Shown: in pieces, positions 38,985 to 40,806 of the stretch
How positions within the stretch are numbered: position 1 is the first letter of the stretch
Layout of the letters: each line of letters begins with the position of its first letter
Assembly (NCBI GenBank): GCA_024695605.1
Contig: JAILHW010000155.1
Coordinates: forward strand, 1-40,806
Direction: 5' to 3'
Source of the DNA: Lachnospiraceae bacterium
GTDB lineage: Bacteria > Bacillota > Clostridia > Lachnospirales > Lachnospiraceae
Length of the DNA: 40,806 nucleotides
Made by a program: the position numbers and the translations under genes
The notes under the pieces: generated by a model
What the model was told of the DNA's origin: nothing
Seen by the model: only the letters and a program-made list of their open reading frames with translations
The model's database searches: none

Positions 38985-40211
38985 ATGAGATTGTTACTTG
39001 CAGAAGATGAAAAGGAAATGTCCAGGGCAGTGACCGCTGTGCTGGTAGCCAACGGCTATGAGGTGGATGCGGTCTATGACGGTGAGCAGGCTCTGGAAAA
39101 GGCCAGACAGAACGCCTACGATGCCATGATCTTTGACATCATGATGCCGAACATGGACGGGATGACAGCCCTTCGGGAGATCCGCTCAGCGGGGGATGTG
39201 ACGCCTGTGATCTTTTTGACGGCCAAATCCGAGCTGGATGACCGGGTGGAGGGGCTGGATGCCGGAGCGGATGATTATCTGACAAAACCCTTTGCCATGA
39301 AAGAGCTTTTGGCGCGGATTCGTTCAATTACCAGACGACAGGGCGAGGTGACGGACAACACGTTGGAATTTTCCAATTTGAAACTAGACCGGGCAACGTT
39401 TATTATGTCTACAGAAACGGATTCCATTCGTCTGGCAAACAAAGAGTTTCAAATGCTGGAAATGCTGCTGCAAAATCCCGGACAGATTATTTCTACGGAG
39501 CAGTTTATGGATAAAATCTGGGGATATGACACGGAAACGGAACTAAACGTCGTTTGGGTATATATTTCCTATCTGAGAAAAAAACTTTCTAAAGTAAATG
39601 CAAAAGTGGTTATCAAGGCTGCCCGTGGTGTGGGCTATCTGGTGGAGGGAGATAATGAATGGCTGCAAAGTATAAGAAATCAGATTTCCCGTCTTTCTTC
39701 TCTCACAGAAAAACTGGTATTTTTGTCCCGTATGGATGAGGAAAACACCAAATTGGAAATGCAGGAGTTTTCGCTGTCAAAAACAGTAACGGAGGTGGCA
39801 GAATCCTTCCTTCCTGTTGCCAGGGCAAGGGAGAAGGAGTTGGATATTTTTGTGGAAGAGGGGATTTCTTTTGTTGGAAATGAGGGTACTGTTTCACAAT
39901 GTGTATCCCTTTTGGTGGATAACGCTATGAAGTATTCTAATGATGGTGGAAAAATCCGGGTTTCTCTAAAAAGAAGTGCAAAAAACAAAAAGGAAATTCT
40001 GGTTTTTAATACGGTGGATGAAATTGAAGTGGGAAACCATGATGTGCTTTTTGAGCGGTTTTATCGTTCGGATGCCTCCAGAAGCACCAAAACGGGAGGA
40101 CATGGTATTGGACTTTCTGTGGTAAAGGCGATAGTGACAGCCCATAGGGGAAAAGTGACAGCGGAAAGTAAAGACAGTACTTCCATTGAGTTTCGGATAA
40201 TACTGCCCTAA
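38985..40211 (+). CDS. Fusion of OmpR-family response regulator (REC + winged helix) with a histidine-kinase C-terminus lacking the H-box
   Basis: REC: LLLAEDEKEMSRAV...DIMMPNMDGM...DDYLTKPFAMKELLARIR; wHTH: YISYLRKKLSKVNAKVVIKAARGVGYLVEGDNE; HK: WLQSIRNQISRLSSLTEKLVFLSRMDEE...LVDNAMKYSNDGG...GGHGIGLSVVKAIV. Confidence 0.9.
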   Translation: MRLLLAEDEKEMSRAVTAVLVANGYEVDAVYDGEQALEKARQNAYDAMIFDIMMPNMDGMTALREIRSAGDVTPVIFLTAKSELDDRVEGLDAGADDYLTKPFAMKELLARIRSITRRQGEVTDNTLEFSNLKLDRATFIMSTETDSIRLANKEFQMLEMLLQNPGQIISTEQFMDKIWGYDTETELNVVWVYISYLRKKLSKVNAKVVIKAARGVGYLVEGDNEWLQSIRNQISRLSSLTEKLVFLSRMDEENTKLEMQEFSLSKTVTEVAESFLPVARAREKELDIFVEEGISFVGNEGTVSQCVSLLVDNAMKYSNDGGKIRVSLKRSAKNKKEILVFNTVDEIEVGNHDVLFERFYRSDASRSTKTGGHGIGLSVVKAIVTAHRGKVTAESKDSTSIEFRIILP

Positions 40212-40248
40212 GTATGGCTTCGGAAGTGTGAGAGGGAAAAGAGAGAAA

Positions 40249-40806
40249 ATGATTCGAATTGCGATTGTGGAGGATAGCAAGGACGACCGGAAAGAATTGA
40301 AATCCTTTTTGGAAAGATATGAAAGGGAAAAGAAGTGCGCTTTAAAAATAACGGAGTTTGACAGCGGTATAAATTTTATCGAAGAATATAAACCGGAGTT
40401 TGACCTTATTTTTATGGATATTAGTATGCCCCATATGAATGGTATGGATGTGGCGAGAAAACTTCGAAATAAGGATACAGGAGTACAGTTAATTTTCCTT
40501 ACCAGTCTGGCAAAATACGCGGTGGAAGGCTATGAGGTAAATGCCAGAATGTTTCTGGTGAAGCCGGTTAGCTATCTGAGAATCTCCATAGAAATGGATA
40601 AAATAGCAACGGCATATAATAGCAGACTTTGGGAGAATTTACTCTTAAATACAGTAGAGGGCATGGTAAGGGTAAACCTCGGTTCCATATACTATATTCA
40701 AAGCGACAAGCATTATGTGGTGTTTCATACGGACATGGGAGACTATCGCGTTCGAGGGAAACTCAGCAGTTTTGAAAGTGCATTAGATGAAAAACATTTT
40801 GCCAGA
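40249..40806 (+). CDS. LytTR-family response regulator (partial, runs off the window)
   Basis: Own translation: MIRIAIVEDSKDDRKELKSFLERY...FDLIFMDISMPHMNGMDVARKLR...LNTVEGMVRVNLGSIYYIQSDKHYVVFHTDMGDYRVRGKLSSFE; no stop to window end. Confidence 0.92.
   Translation, partial: MIRIAIVEDSKDDRKELKSFLERYEREKKCALKITEFDSGINFIEEYKPEFDLIFMDISMPHMNGMDVARKLRNKDTGVQLIFLTSLAKYAVEGYEVNARMFLVKPVSYLRISIEMDKIATAYNSRLWENLLLNTVEGMVRVNLGSIYYIQSDKHYVVFHTDMGDYRVRGKLSSFESALDEKHFAR

Overview
The window is about 40.8 kb of a Firmicutes chromosome. Gene content and codon style suggest Lachnospiraceae/Clostridia, but this is inference and no database was searched. Most of it is core genome: a 2[4Fe-4S] ferredoxin, pflA plus a pyruvate formate-lyase (PFL) locus, a DUF1858 protein, mecA, a GH18 protein, trpS, an L-threonylcarbamoyladenylate synthase, a hybrid histidine kinase, rpiB, two XRE regulators, upp, dCMP deaminase, a SleB-type hydrolase, a complete F-type ATP synthase operon (atpZ/I, B, E, F, H, A, G, D, C), a BspA-like surface protein, a TraX-like protein, an orphan solute-binding lipoprotein with a small alarmone synthetase, a GT2 glycosyltransferase and two-component genes. 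The most interesting signals are: (1) PFL is split into three consecutive minus-strand ORFs: a 680-aa catalytic core lacking the glycyl-radical domain, a 67-aa Cys-containing degenerate paralog of that domain, and a separate 80-aa glycyl-radical domain, with a densely structured ~150-nt RNA spacer after the core; (2) an in-frame fusion of an OmpR-type response regulator to a histidine-kinase C-terminus that lacks the H-box, next to an abrupt drop in GC; (3) a c-subunit with a complete Na+-binding signature; (4) a probable leaderless start of the atp operon; (5) two consecutive intergenic regions where promoters are nested in intrinsic-terminator hairpins; (6) a large secreted/membrane protein whose C-terminus resembles a C39 peptidase with its catalytic residues substituted. 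No CRISPR array, rRNA, tRNA or insertion sequence was recognised.
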